DNA of 64,000 nucleotides from Rothia santali. Its GTDB lineage: Bacteria > Actinomycetota > Actinomycetes > Actinomycetales > Micrococcaceae. The notes under the pieces are model-generated. The model had not been told where the DNA came from, ran no database searches, and was given only the letters and a program-made list of their open reading frames with translations. Below are positions 17,568 through 26,266 of the stretch, piece after piece (position 1 is the stretch's first letter; every line of letters starts with the position of its first letter). Location of the stretch: the NCBI RefSeq assembly GCF_024199905.1, contig NZ_JANAFB010000018.1, positions 1 through 64,000 on the forward strand, written 5' to 3'. The position numbers and the translations under genes are program-made.

Positions 17568-18280
17568 CGCAGCACCTCCGCGACCTCGGCGGCCTCGATC
17601 CGGCGGCCGGTGTAGAACGGGGTCTCCTCGCGCACGTGCAGGCGCGCCTCGGTGTTCCGGAAGGTGCGCATCATGTCCACGAAGTCCACCAGCTCGGGGG
17701 CCTCCAGCGCCAGGACCCACTCGTAGTCGTTGAGGCCGAAGGTCGCGATGGTGTTGGGCAGGACCTGGGGGTAGGCCGAGCCCTTCATGCCGTGGTTCTT
17801 CAGCATCTCGGAGCGGCGCTCGGAGTTCATGTAGTACCACTCCCAGGAGCGGACGAACGGGTAGACGCACACCCAGGTCTCCGGCGGGATGCCCTTGGCG
17901 AAGGACGGGGCGTGGCGGCGGGTGAACTCGGCGTCGCGGTGCACGCCCATGGTGGACCACACGATCTCGGTGGCCTCGAACAGCTCGGTGCGGCGGATGC
18001 GGCGGACCGCGGCCTGGAGGGCCTCGGGGTGCTCGCCGTGCAGCCAGACCATGACGTCGGCGTTGTCCCGCATGCCGGAGACGTCGTAGGTGCCGCGCAG
18101 GGTCACGTCCTCGGCGGCGAGCTCCTCGGCGAGGCGGGCGTACTCGGCGACGGCGGCCTCGGAGCCGGCCGCCTCCGAGCGGCCGTCGCGGCGGGCGAAG
18201 ACGGTGTAGAGGGCGTAGTAGAGCCGGTCGTCGCCGCTCGCAGCGCGCGAGTCGGCGGGGGCGGTCTGCTGATCGGTCAT
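17564..18280 (-). CDS. hemQ: Coproheme decarboxylase (HemQ/ChdC)
   Basis: This chlorite-dismutase-fold enzyme oxidatively decarboxylates coproheme to heme b, the last step of the pathway. The 238-aa protein shows YYALYTVFARRDG near the start, then SGMRDNADVMVWLHG and CVYPFVRSWEWYYMN. ERRSEMLKNHGMKG supplies the proximal-His region, and NDYEWVLALEAPELVDFVDMM lies near the C-terminus. It lacks the distal Arg context of true chlorite dismutases as far as can be judged. Its stop overlaps the cpfC ATG (ATGA). A 111-bp gap with a hairpin separates it from hemG upstream. Confidence 0.96.
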   Translation of the reverse strand: MTDQQTAPADSRAASGDDRLYYALYTVFARRDGRSEAAGSEAAVAEYARLAEELAAEDVTLRGTYDVSGMRDNADVMVWLHGEHPEALQAAVRRIRRTELFEATEIVWSTMGVHRDAEFTRRHAPSFAKGIPPETWVCVYPFVRSWEWYYMNSERRSEMLKNHGMKGSAYPQVLPNTIATFGLNDYEWVLALEAPELVDFVDMMRTFRNTEARLHVREETPFYTGRRIEAAEVAEVLR

Positions 18281-18332
18281 GGGTGACTCGTTCCTTTCCT
18301 CGGCGCCCGGCTCGTGGCCGGGGGCGCTCCTC

Positions 18333-18350
18333 GTCGGACGATGGTCCGAC
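18333..18350. promoter_or_regulatory. Inverted repeat in the hemG-hemQ gap
   Basis: GTCGGAC-GATG-GTCCGAC is a perfect 7-bp palindrome with a 4-nt spacer, about 55 bp upstream of the hemQ ATG. It could be an operator or an intercistronic hairpin limiting readthrough. I infer no specific regulator. Confidence 0.4.
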
Positions 18351-18391
18351 CGCTGTGGTGTGTGTGGTGGGCGGGCGTCCCCGGGGCCGGG

Positions 18392-20037
18392 TCAGCTCCC
18401 CCCGGGGGTGCCGGGGCCCGCCGGCGGGGACGGCTCGGCGGGCGGCCGCTCGGCCTTCCCGGCGGGCTGCTCCGGGGCCTCCTCCGCGGCCGGGGACGCC
18501 GGCTCCGCGGGCGGCGCGGGCGGCTCCTTGGCCTCGAGGTCCAGCCCGGCGACGACGCGACGGGCGTCCGGGATCAGCGAGGCCAGCCCGGTCCCGGAGA
18601 CCCAGGCGCCGACGACGGCCAGCCGGTCCTCCCCCGCGAGACTGCTGCGGAAGGTGCGCACCTTGTCCTCGTGCCCCTCCGGGATGCGCGGCATCGCCGC
18701 GCGCCAGCGCACGACGTCGGCGTCGACCAGCTGCCCCCGGCCCAGCGGCACGCCCATGATCCGGGCGGCGTCGTGCAGCGCCAGGGCGATCAGCTGCTCG
18801 TCCGGCAGGGACAGCTCGGCGACGCCCTGCTCCCCCGCGGCCGAGTCCCGGCCGTAGGAGAGCCGGAGCACGTGCCGGTCGGACCCGGCGCGCTCGGCGA
18901 TCCAGTCCCACTTGACGTTCGCGTGGGTCAGGGCCTTGGCGCGGACCTCCCGGACCTTCTCGCTGATCAGGACGCCGGTGCCGCGCGGGGCATCATTGAG
19001 CCGCGGCTCGTCGAGCACCAGCGTGGCCAGCGCGATCTCCTGGCCCGGACGCACCTGCGGCAGGCGCTCCGCGGGGACGCGGCTGCCCAGCAGGCGCACG
19101 GCGGTGGGGCCGTCGGTCGCGATGACCAGGACGTCGCCGCTGATGACGGAGCGCTTGCCGGTCCCGCCCGTCTGGCGGCGGATGACCATCCAGCGCCCGT
19201 CCGCCTCGTCGCGGTCGACGGCGATGACCTCGCTGCTGGACAGCAGCCGCACCCCGCGCCGCGAGAGGTCCGCGACCAGGGCCTCGGAGAGCTGGTTCAT
19301 CCCCCCGACGAGGCCGCCGACCTGGGAGCCCGCGGGCGAGCGGGCCCGCAGCACGGCGGCGGCGGCGCCCAAGGAGCCGAACTGGCGGATGCCGGCGCGC
19401 AGGCCCGGGGCCACGACGTCGACGTCGAGCTGGTCCGGGTGGCTGGAGTGGATGCCCATGGTCACCGGGGCGACCAGGTTCTCCAGGACCTGCCGGCCCA
19501 TCCGGGCGCGCACCAGGGCGCCGAGCGAGCGGGTGTTGAAGCCCGTGGAGGAGGGGATGATCCGGTCCAGCGCGGCGCGGCGCCGGCCGGCGGGGGTCAG
19601 CGCGCCGGCGAGCTCGGGGTCCCGCGGGTTCGCGGGGATGCCCAGGATGCCGGAGGACGGCATCGGGAGCGGCCCGGAGGGCAGGTGCAGCCACGACCCG
19701 GCCCGGCGGGGGGAGACGGCCGCCTCGGACAGGCCGAGCTCCTCGATCAGGTCGGAGACCGAGGAGTTGCGGGTCGCGAAGGACTCCGCCCCGGAGTCGA
19801 GGATCATGCCCCCGACCCGGTGCGCGCCCACCGACCCGCCGAAGTGGTCCTTGGCCTCGGTGAGCACGACCCGCAGGCCCCGCTCGGCGAGGTCCCGCGC
19901 GGCCACCAGGCCCGCGACCCCGCCGCCGATGACCACGGCGGTGCGCGCCGGCGTCGGGCTCCGATGCCCCGCGGGCGCGCCTCCTCGGCGGACTTGAGGG
20001 TGGCGGCGCTGCCGATCGACTCAGCGTTCTGGGGCAT
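18392..20037 (-). pseudogene. hemG: Coproporphyrinogen III oxidase (HemY-type), one frameshift as read
   Basis: This FAD enzyme (CgoX; often named hemG or hemY) oxidises coproporphyrinogen III to coproporphyrin III. The FAD fold VIGGGVAGLVAARDLAERG leads into GAHRVGGMILDSGAESF, then a long central domain and C-terminal VVGAWVSGTGLASLIPDAR, all in one frame. The natural start is the ATG at 20037 (MPQNAES), which is 26 codons in another frame; one indel near 19940-19960 would join them. A GTG at 19936 could be used but would cut the first beta strand. After the enzyme proper there is a 45-residue Pro/Ala/Glu tail. The 5' end overlaps the hemE 3' end by 17 bp. The gene is probably functional. 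Confidence 0.9.
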
Positions 20038-21148
20038 CTGGCTCTCTTCCGTGGATGAGGTCGACGAGGCGGGTCAGCACGGTGGGATCCGTCCCGGGGG
20101 GAACGCCGTGCCCGAGGTTCACCACGTGCGAGACGGCGGCCCTCCCCCTCGAGAGTACGTCCACCGCGTGCTCGCGCAGAACCTCCCACCCCGCATCCAG
20201 CAGGGCCGGGTCGATGTTCCCCTGCAGCGGCGTGTCCGGGCCCAGCCGGCGCGCGGCCTCGTCGAGGTCCAGGCGGTAGTCGACGCCGACGACGTCGGCC
20301 CCCGCCTCCTTCATCGCCGGCAGCAGCTCGCCGGTCCCGGTGCCGAAGTGCACGCGCGGCACGCCGTAGTGCTCGACCGCCGCGAGCGCCTGCGCCGAGT
20401 ACGGCAGCACGTGGCGGCGGTAGTCCCGCTCGGGGAGGGAGCCGGCCCAGGAGTCGAAGAGCTGGACGGCGCTCGCCCCGGCCTCGATCTGCGCGGCGAG
20501 GAAGCGCCCGGCCGTGCGGGCGGTCCACTCCGCGAGCGCGGCCCAGGCCTCGGGGTCCCGGTGCATCATGGTGCGCGGGAGCAGGTGGTCGCGGGAGGGC
20601 CCGCCCTCGACCATGTAGGCGGCCACGGTGAAGGGTGCTCCGGCGAAGCCGATGAGCGGGGTCCCGCCGAGCTGCTCCACGGTCAGGCGGACAGCCTCGC
20701 GGATCGGGTCGAAGGCCGAGTCGGGGATCTCGGGCAGCGCGGCGATCTGCTCGGCGGTGCGGTAGGCGGTGCCCATCACGGGGCCGCGGCCGGGGACGAT
20801 GTCGACGTCGAGGCCCGCGAGCTTGAGCGGGACCACGATGTCGGAGAAGAAGATCGCGGCGTCGACGCCGTGGCGGCGGACCGGCTGCAGGGTGATCTCG
20901 GCGGCGAGCTCGGGGGTCAGGCAGGCCTCGAGCATTCCCGTGCCCTCGCGGGCCTCGCGGTACTCGGGCAGCGAGCGGCCGGCCTGGCGCATGAACCACA
21001 CCGGCGGCGTCTCGGGGCGGTCGCCGCACATGGCGCGGATCATCGGCGAGCTCGCCGTGCCGCCGCTGCGCAGCGGGTGCGCCTCCGGAAGGTGGGTGAG
21101 CTGGTCGTCCGTGAGCAGTGCGCGAGGCGAGGATCCCGATGTCGTCAT
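20021..21148 (-). CDS. hemE: Uroporphyrinogen decarboxylase
   Basis: It removes four carboxyl groups from uroporphyrinogen III to give coproporphyrinogen III. The start at ATG 21148 was chosen because GGAGG lies 4-5 nt upstream and the protein is then 375 aa, close to family length. The signatures PPVWFMRQAGRSLPEYRE, FFSDIVVPLKLAGLDVDI, GFAGAPFTVAAYMVEGGPS, QLFDSWAGSLP and VVGVDYRLDLDEA are all present. It is the first gene of the minus-strand heme cluster and diverges from hemA. The 218-bp region between them should hold the control elements of the pathway. Confidence 0.97.
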   Translation of the reverse strand: MTTSGSSPRALLTDDQLTHLPEAHPLRSGGTASSPMIRAMCGDRPETPPVWFMRQAGRSLPEYREAREGTGMLEACLTPELAAEITLQPVRRHGVDAAIFFSDIVVPLKLAGLDVDIVPGRGPVMGTAYRTAEQIAALPEIPDSAFDPIREAVRLTVEQLGGTPLIGFAGAPFTVAAYMVEGGPSRDHLLPRTMMHRDPEAWAALAEWTARTAGRFLAAQIEAGASAVQLFDSWAGSLPERDYRRHVLPYSAQALAAVEHYGVPRVHFGTGTGELLPAMKEAGADVVGVDYRLDLDEAARRLGPDTPLQGNIDPALLDAGWEVLREHAVDVLSRGRAAVSHVVNLGHGVPPGTDPTVLTRLVDLIHGREPDAPER

Positions 21149-21366
21149 AGTGCCTCCATTGTGCCAAGTATCGGAGCGGATTTTTGCGACAGGGTGTCGC
21201 CCGGCGGCGGATGTCTCGCGCGTCACGCGCCCGGGTGTGGCCGAGGTCTCCCGCACCGCCCTCCCCGGGCGCGAGCACCACCCCGCCGGCGGCACCCCGG
21301 GCATCTCCCAGATCACATCCGAGGCGGTTCGCCCCGGGCTCCGGGCGCGGTTATTATGAACGAGTC
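21149..21366. promoter_or_regulatory. Divergent hemE/hemA promoter region
   Basis: On the plus strand TATTAT (21352-21357) is a near-consensus -10 box, 9 nt before the hemA GTG. A perfect inverted repeat GCGACA-GGG-TGTCGC (21186-21200) lies about 40 bp upstream of the hemE ATG, beside a T5 run. It is a good candidate operator for heme or iron control. No gene fits in this gap. Confidence 0.55.
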
Positions 21367-22824
21367 GTGGTTCTCTTTACGCTCGTCGCATCGCACCGGA
21401 ACGTCGATCTCAACACTGTGGCCAGGTTGTCCACGGGGATCGACGCGCTCCCCCATGCCCTGGTGACCCACGGCCCCCTCGAGGGCCTGGTCACCCTCTC
21501 GACCTGCAACCGCCTCGAGCTCTACGCCGAGGCCCCCTCCCGCCCCGGCGCGGTCGAGGACTGCGTCGAGGCCCTCGTGGCCAAGATCTCCCGCTCCGCC
21601 GGGCTCGACGCCGGGTTCGTCGCCGACTCGCTCGAGCTGCACCGCGAGGAGGACGCCGCCGCCCACCTGTTCACGGTCGTCTCCGGGCTCGAGTCCGCGG
21701 TGGTCGGCGAGCGCGAGATCACCGGCCAGGTGCGCCGGGCGCTGATCGACGCCCAGGGCGCCTCCGCGGCCTCCGGCGAGCTCATCCGCCTCTTCGAGTC
21801 CGCGGCCCGCACCGCCCGGGCGGTCGGGACCCAGACCTCGCTCGGCGAGCGCGGGCGATCCATCGTCTCGGTCGCCCTGGACCTCGCCGAGGACGTCTCC
21901 CCCACCCGCTGGGACGGCGCCCGCGCGCTCGTCTTCGGCACGGGCGCCTACGCCGGGGCGACCATGGCCGCCCTCGCGGAGCGCGGCTGCGCCGACGTCC
22001 TGGTCTACTCCGGCTCGGGCCGCGCGCGCGAGTTCACGGACAAGCGCGGCGGCGCGCCGGTCGAGCGCGAGGACCTGCGCGAGGCCATGAGCGGGGCGGA
22101 CATCATCATCGGCTGCAGCGGCGGCTCGGCGCCCATCGCGGCCGCGGCGCTGCCGGAGGGGCCGCGCGTCGTCGTGGACCTGGCGCTGACCCGGGACTTC
22201 GACCCCTCGGTGGCGGACCTCGACGGCGTCGAGCTCATCACCCTGGAGTCGGTGCGGCTGGCCGCGCCCGAGGAGACGGTCGAGTCGGTCGAGGCCGCCC
22301 GCCGGATCGTCGACCGGGCCGCCGCGGACTTCGCGACCCACCGCAGCGAGCGCTCGGTGGACACGGCGATCGTGGCGCTGCGGCGGCACACCATGGCCAT
22401 CCTGGACTCCGAGATGGAGAAGGTGCGCGGGCAGTACGGCTGCGGCGCGCAGTCGGACCAGCTCGAGTTCGCGATGCGGCGCATGATGCACTCGCTGCTG
22501 CACACGCCCATGGTCAAGGCGCGCAAGCTCGCCGCGGCCGGGCGCGAGGACGAGTTCTTCTCCGCGATCGAGGCGCTGTACGACCTCGAGGTCGAGCCCG
22601 AGGAGCGGCCCGCGGACCGGCGCCCGGGCGTCGCGGCCGCGGACCAGGGACGCGACGCCGCGGCGGCAGGGCGGGGCACCGGGCCCGACGCCGCGGCAGC
22701 CGGGCGAGGCGCCGGCCCCGACGCGGCGCTCCCGCCCCGCGGCCTGCCCTCCGACTACCCCTCGGCGCAGATCCCCGGCCCGGGGATCGACGACGAGCTC
22801 TGCCGCCGCCCCCGCGCCTCCTGA
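21367..22824 (+). CDS. hemA: Glutamyl-tRNA reductase
   Basis: It reduces glutamyl-tRNA(Glu) to glutamate-1-semialdehyde, the committed step of the C5 heme pathway. The GTG start at 21367 gives 485 aa. LVASHRNVDL opens the protein; the catalytic cysteine is Cys47 in LSTCNRLELY. HLFTVVSGLESAVVGEREITGQ and LVFGTGAYAGATMAALAERG (NADPH fold) follow, then the helical dimerisation domain with MRRMMHSLLHTPMVKARKLA. The C-terminus carries a non-conserved tail containing two copies of GRGxGPDAA. The -10 box is almost directly before the start, so the transcript is nearly leaderless. HemL, the next enzyme, is at the far end of the divergent cluster. Confidence 0.96.
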   Translation: MVLFTLVASHRNVDLNTVARLSTGIDALPHALVTHGPLEGLVTLSTCNRLELYAEAPSRPGAVEDCVEALVAKISRSAGLDAGFVADSLELHREEDAAAHLFTVVSGLESAVVGEREITGQVRRALIDAQGASAASGELIRLFESAARTARAVGTQTSLGERGRSIVSVALDLAEDVSPTRWDGARALVFGTGAYAGATMAALAERGCADVLVYSGSGRAREFTDKRGGAPVEREDLREAMSGADIIIGCSGGSAPIAAAALPEGPRVVVDLALTRDFDPSVADLDGVELITLESVRLAAPEETVESVEAARRIVDRAAADFATHRSERSVDTAIVALRRHTMAILDSEMEKVRGQYGCGAQSDQLEFAMRRMMHSLLHTPMVKARKLAAAGREDEFFSAIEALYDLEVEPEERPADRRPGVAAADQGRDAAAAGRGTGPDAAAAGRGAGPDAALPPRGLPSDYPSAQIPGPGIDDELCRRPRAS

Positions 22825-22901
22825 CGCGCCGGACCGACGCCGGGGCCGCTAGCGCTCAGCGAAATCGCGCGTCCACCGCCGCCGGCTCCCGCCCGCGTGG
22901 G

Positions 22902-22907
22902 TAGGCT
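22902..22907 (+). promoter_or_regulatory. -10 box upstream of DUF3107 gene
   Basis: TAGGCT matches the actinobacterial TANNNT consensus. It would give a leader of about 45 nt that ends with the ribosome-binding site GGAAGGGA before the ATG at 22959. Confidence 0.4.
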
Positions 22908-22958
22908 GAGGTCACGACACGGCAGCCGCGAGCTGCGCTGACCTACGGAAGGGATCCC

Positions 22959-23192
22959 ATGGAGATCAAGATCGGCATCAAGGACGTCGCCCGCGAGGTG
23001 GTCATCGACTCGGCGCAGGACCCGGAGGAGATCGTCGCCTCCGTCTCGGCGGCCATCGAGAACAAGACGCTGCTCAAGCTCGTGGACAGCAAGGGCAAGT
23101 CGACCCTGATCCCCGGCGAGTCCCTCGGCTACGTCGAGATCGGGGCCGAGGCCAAGCGCCACATCGGCTTCGGCCCGTTCTCCGAGGCCTAG
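22959..23192 (+). CDS. DUF3107 family protein
   Basis: A 77-aa acidic protein beginning MEIKIGIKDVAREVVIDS, with the family ends KLVDSKGKSTLIPGESLGYV and EAKRHIGFG. DUF3107 proteins are small, soluble and found almost only in Actinomycetota; the function is unknown. GGAAGGGA lies 4-5 nt before the ATG. In many actinobacteria the gene sits close to a DEAD-box helicase or helicase-rich region, as here. A strong terminator follows, so it is probably monocistronic. Confidence 0.9.
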   Translation: MEIKIGIKDVAREVVIDSAQDPEEIVASVSAAIENKTLLKLVDSKGKSTLIPGESLGYVEIGAEAKRHIGFGPFSEA

Positions 23193-23573
23193 GCAGCCGC
23201 CTCCCGGCCCGCGGGCCGGCCGCGCCTGCCCCGCGGGAGCGGCTCCGCCCGCGCCCCGGGGAACGCCCGTGAGAGGGCCCGGTTCCGCACGGAACCGGGC
23301 CCTCCGCGCGTTCTCCCGCTCACCTTCCCTGCGAAATCGCGGTGCTTCAGGCTAGACTGAGGGCGTCCCAGGATGACCGGTCGTCACGTGATCCGCAGTG
23401 AACCCACCCCGTCGCCGCCCGGGCGGAAGGCCCCTCAGGCCCTCCCCGGCGAGCGCAGAATGACCCGCGATCGGCTTCCGCACACCAGCCGACCCGCCGG
23501 ACGGCGGCCAGGCCGCCGCGACCTCGACGTCGCCCGCGGCCCGTCGGCGCACGCACCGATCGGAGCAGCTCAC
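23193..23573. other. 381-bp region: terminator, promoter, long leader
   Basis: After the DUF3107 stop there is a terminator stem (23273-23304), then a TAGACT -10-like box (23354-23359). About 205 nt of apparently untranslated leader follow before the GTG of the DEAD-box helicase. The leader can be read in frame from an ATG at 23373, but the residues look unstructured (Arg/Pro-rich), so I treat it as UTR. Long leaders are known for cold-inducible RNA helicase mRNAs; here that is inference. Confidence 0.5.
23273..23304. terminator. Hairpin terminator after DUF3107
   Basis: A 15-bp near-blunt stem (23273-23287 with 23290-23304; GAGGGCCCGGTTCCG and its complement) separates DUF3107 from the helicase promoter. 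Confidence 0.8.
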
Positions 23574-25297
23574 GTGAGCCAGGAAACCACCCCCATCGCC
23601 GCCGGCGAGGACCTCGCCGTCGCCGAGGCCGTCGACGCCGCGGCCACCGCCTCGACCGACGCCGTCGAGCCCGAGGTCCAGGAGAAGACCTTCGCCGACT
23701 ACGGCGTCCGCCAGGACATCTGCGACGCCCTCGCCGCCCAGGGCATCCTCCACCCGTTCCCCATCCAGGCGCTGACCCTCCCGGTCGCCCTGTCCGGCCA
23801 GGACATCATCGGCCAGGCCAAGACCGGCACGGGCAAGACCCTCGGCTTCGGGCTGCCCGTGCTCCAGCGCGTCTCGGGCCGCTCGGACGGCGGCTGGGAG
23901 AAGCTGCGCTCCCCCGGCGCGCCCCAGGCCCTCATCATCGTCCCGACCCGCGAGCTGGCCGTGCAGGTCGGCAGCGACCTCTCCGCCGCGGCCAGGACCC
24001 GTGACGCGCGCGTGGCCACCATCTACGGCGGGCGCGCCTACGAGCCGCAGATCGCGGAGCTGGAGCGCGGCGTCGAGGTCGTCGTCGGCACCCCCGGGCG
24101 CCTCATCGACCTGCACCGCCAGAAGCACCTGAACCTCTCGCAGGTCACCGAGATCGTGCTCGACGAGGCCGACGAGATGCTGGACCTCGGCTTCCTCCCC
24201 GACGTCGAGAAGCTGCTCGCCGCCCTGCCCGAGGTCCGCCACACGATGCTGTTCTCGGCGACCATGCCCGGCCCGGTCATCGCGATGGCCCGCCGCTACA
24301 TGTCCCGCCCCATGCACATCCGCGCCTCGAGCCCGGACGACGAGGGCCACACCAAGAAGGACATCCGCCAGGTCATCTACCGCGCCCACCCCATGGACAA
24401 GGACGAGCTGATCGCCCGCGCGCTGCAGTCCGAGGGCCGCGGCCGCACCATCATCTTCACCAAGACCAAGCGCGCCGCCGCCCGCGTCTCCGAGGAGCTG
24501 ACCCGCCGCGGCTTCGCGGCCGGCGCGATCCACGGCGACCTCGGCCAGGGCGCCCGCGAGCAGGCCCTGCGCGCCTTCCGCAACGACAAGGTCGACGTCC
24601 TGGTGGCCACCGACGTCGCGGCCCGCGGCATCGACGTCACCGACGTGACCCACGTGATCAACTTCCAGTGCCCCGAGGACGAGAAGATGTACCTGCACCG
24701 CATCGGCCGCACCGGCCGCGCGGGCAACAAGGGCACCGCGATCACGCTGGTGGACTGGGAGGACGTCCCCCGCTGGTCGCTGATCAACAAGGCCCTGGAC
24801 CTCGGCGTGCCCGAGCCCGTCGAGACCTACTCCTCCTCGCCGCACCTGTTCGCGGACCTGGGCATCCCGAAGGGCACCAAGGGCCGCCTGCCGAAGGACC
24901 GGCAGACGCACGCCGGCCTGGAGGCCGAGGAGCTCGAGAGCCTGGGCGGCCCGGACGACCGCCGCGAGCGGCGGGCTCCGAGGACGCGACGGGGCCGACG
25001 CCGGCCGGGCCGCTCCGGCTCGGAGGGTCGCTCGCGCTCGAACGACTCCCGGCGCTCCGAGCCGGGCGAGGGCTCCGGCCGCCGGTCCGGCGCGGGCGAG
25101 CGCTCGGAGCGCCGGTCCGACTCCGGCGAGGGCTCGCGCGCCGCGCCGCGTCGTCGGAGGGCTCTGCCTCCCGCTCCGATGCGGGCGAGGGATCCGGCCG
25201 CCGCGAGGGCTCCGGGGACCGCACGCGCCGTCGTCGTCGCAGCCGCTCCGGCTCGGGTGCCGCGCGCAACGGCGGCGGCTCGGCCGGGCAGGAGTAG
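23574..25297 (+). CDS. DEAD-box ATP-dependent RNA helicase (frameshift in tail)
   Basis: The GTG start at 23574 follows CGGAG at 8 nt. The helicase core is complete: Q-motif FPIQALTLPVALSGQD, AKTGTGKT, PTRELAVQ, VLDEADEMLD, FSATMPG, IIFTKTKR, VATDVAARGID and HRIGRTGRAG. It is a CshA/RhlE-like enzyme, probably for ribosome assembly or mRNA turnover. After about residue 460 a long Arg/Ser/Gly/Glu-rich tail with RS and GEGS repeats should bind RNA. The reading frame changes once in this tail near 25130-25150. After the change the tail continues in the same style (SRSDAGEGSGRREGSG) and stops at 25297. The jump is therefore most likely an indel error. The methyltransferase gene starts 8 bp later. 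Confidence 0.9.
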
Positions 25298-25305
25298 CCC
25301 GCGCC

Positions 25306-26193
25306 GTGGACCTGGAGTTGACCGGCCCGGATCTGGTGATCCGGGCCGACAACATGGACGTGCTCGAGAGGCTGCCGCGCGGCCGGTTCTCGATGATCTA
25401 CGTCGACCCGCCGTTCAACACCGGCCGCGCGCAGGTGCGCCGGTCCCTGAGCACGCGCCCGGCGGCGCCCGAGGAGGGCGACCGCCGGGGGTTCAAGGGC
25501 CGCACCTACTCCTCGGTGCTGCAGACCCTCTCCCGGTACGACGACGCCTTCGAGGACTACTGGTCCTTCCTCCTGCCCCGGTTGGAGCTCGCCCGCGAGC
25601 TGCTCGCGGAGGACGGCACGCTCTACCTGCACCTGGACTACCGCGAGGTGCACTACGCCAAGGTCATGTGCGACATCGTGTTCGGGCGCGAGGCGTTCCT
25701 CAACGAGATCATCTGGGCCTATGACTACGGCGCGCGGGCCAAGCGCCGGTGGCCGACCAAGCACGACAACATCCTCGTCTACGTCAAGGACCCCGGCGGG
25801 TACCACTTCTGCTCGGAGGAGGTGGACCGCGAGCCGTACATGGCCCCGGGCCTCGTGACCCCGGAGAAGGCCGCGCGCGGCAAGCTGCCCACCGACGTGT
25901 GGTGGCACACGATCGTCTCGCCCACGGGCCGGGAGAAGACCGGGTATCCGACGCAGAAGCCCGCGGGGCTCGTCCGGCGGATGGTCGCGGCGTCGTCGCG
26001 CCCCGGGGACTGGGTGCTGGACTTCTTCGCCGGCTCCGGGACCCTGGGCGCGGTCGCGGCGGCGGCCGAGCGGCGCTACGTGTGCGTCGACTCCAACGAC
26101 GAGGCGATCGCGACCATGCGCAGGCGGCTGCCGCGGGCCCGCTTCCTCGACGTCGCCCCGGACGGGCGCGTGGAGGAGCTGGCCGCGGACTGA
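25306..26193 (+). CDS. Site-specific DNA methyltransferase, beta class (orphan)
   Basis: A 295-aa amino-methyltransferase with catalytic DPPF (34-37) before the SAM motif FAGSGT (241-246), the order of beta-class N6-adenine/N4-cytosine enzymes. Other landmarks are GTLYLHLDYREVHY, NEIIWAYDYG, PTDVWWHT (195-202) and YPTQKPAGLVRRMVAAS, all usual for this family. The target site is not predictable. No restriction endonuclease or specificity subunit is nearby, so it is an orphan, likely a regulatory or housekeeping methylase. The GTG start lies 8 bp after the helicase stop, which suggests co-transcription. A chromosomally fixed, syntenic methylase is the most likely reading. Confidence 0.9.
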   Translation: MDLELTGPDLVIRADNMDVLERLPRGRFSMIYVDPPFNTGRAQVRRSLSTRPAAPEEGDRRGFKGRTYSSVLQTLSRYDDAFEDYWSFLLPRLELARELLAEDGTLYLHLDYREVHYAKVMCDIVFGREAFLNEIIWAYDYGARAKRRWPTKHDNILVYVKDPGGYHFCSEEVDREPYMAPGLVTPEKAARGKLPTDVWWHTIVSPTGREKTGYPTQKPAGLVRRMVAASSRPGDWVLDFFAGSGTLGAVAAAAERRYVCVDSNDEAIATMRRRLPRARFLDVAPDGRVEELAAD

Positions 26194-26217
26194 ACGCCCG
26201 CCCGACGGCCGGCCCGT

Positions 26218-26257
26218 CGAGACGGGGACGGCCCGCCGAGGTGGGGATGGCCCTGCC
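26218..26257. repeat. 20-bp imperfect direct repeat after methyltransferase
   Basis: CGAGACGGGGACGGCCCGC is followed by the similar CGAGGTGGGGATGGCCCTGC. It lies in the 73-bp gap between convergent genes. No clear terminator hairpin accompanies it. Confidence 0.5.
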
Positions 26258-26266
26258 GGGACGCCC

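Noticed and set aside
23373-23573. Helicase start at ATG 23373
   Set aside because: The added 67 residues are Arg/Pro-rich and unstructured, while GTG 23574 has a ribosome-binding site and an acidic N-terminus.
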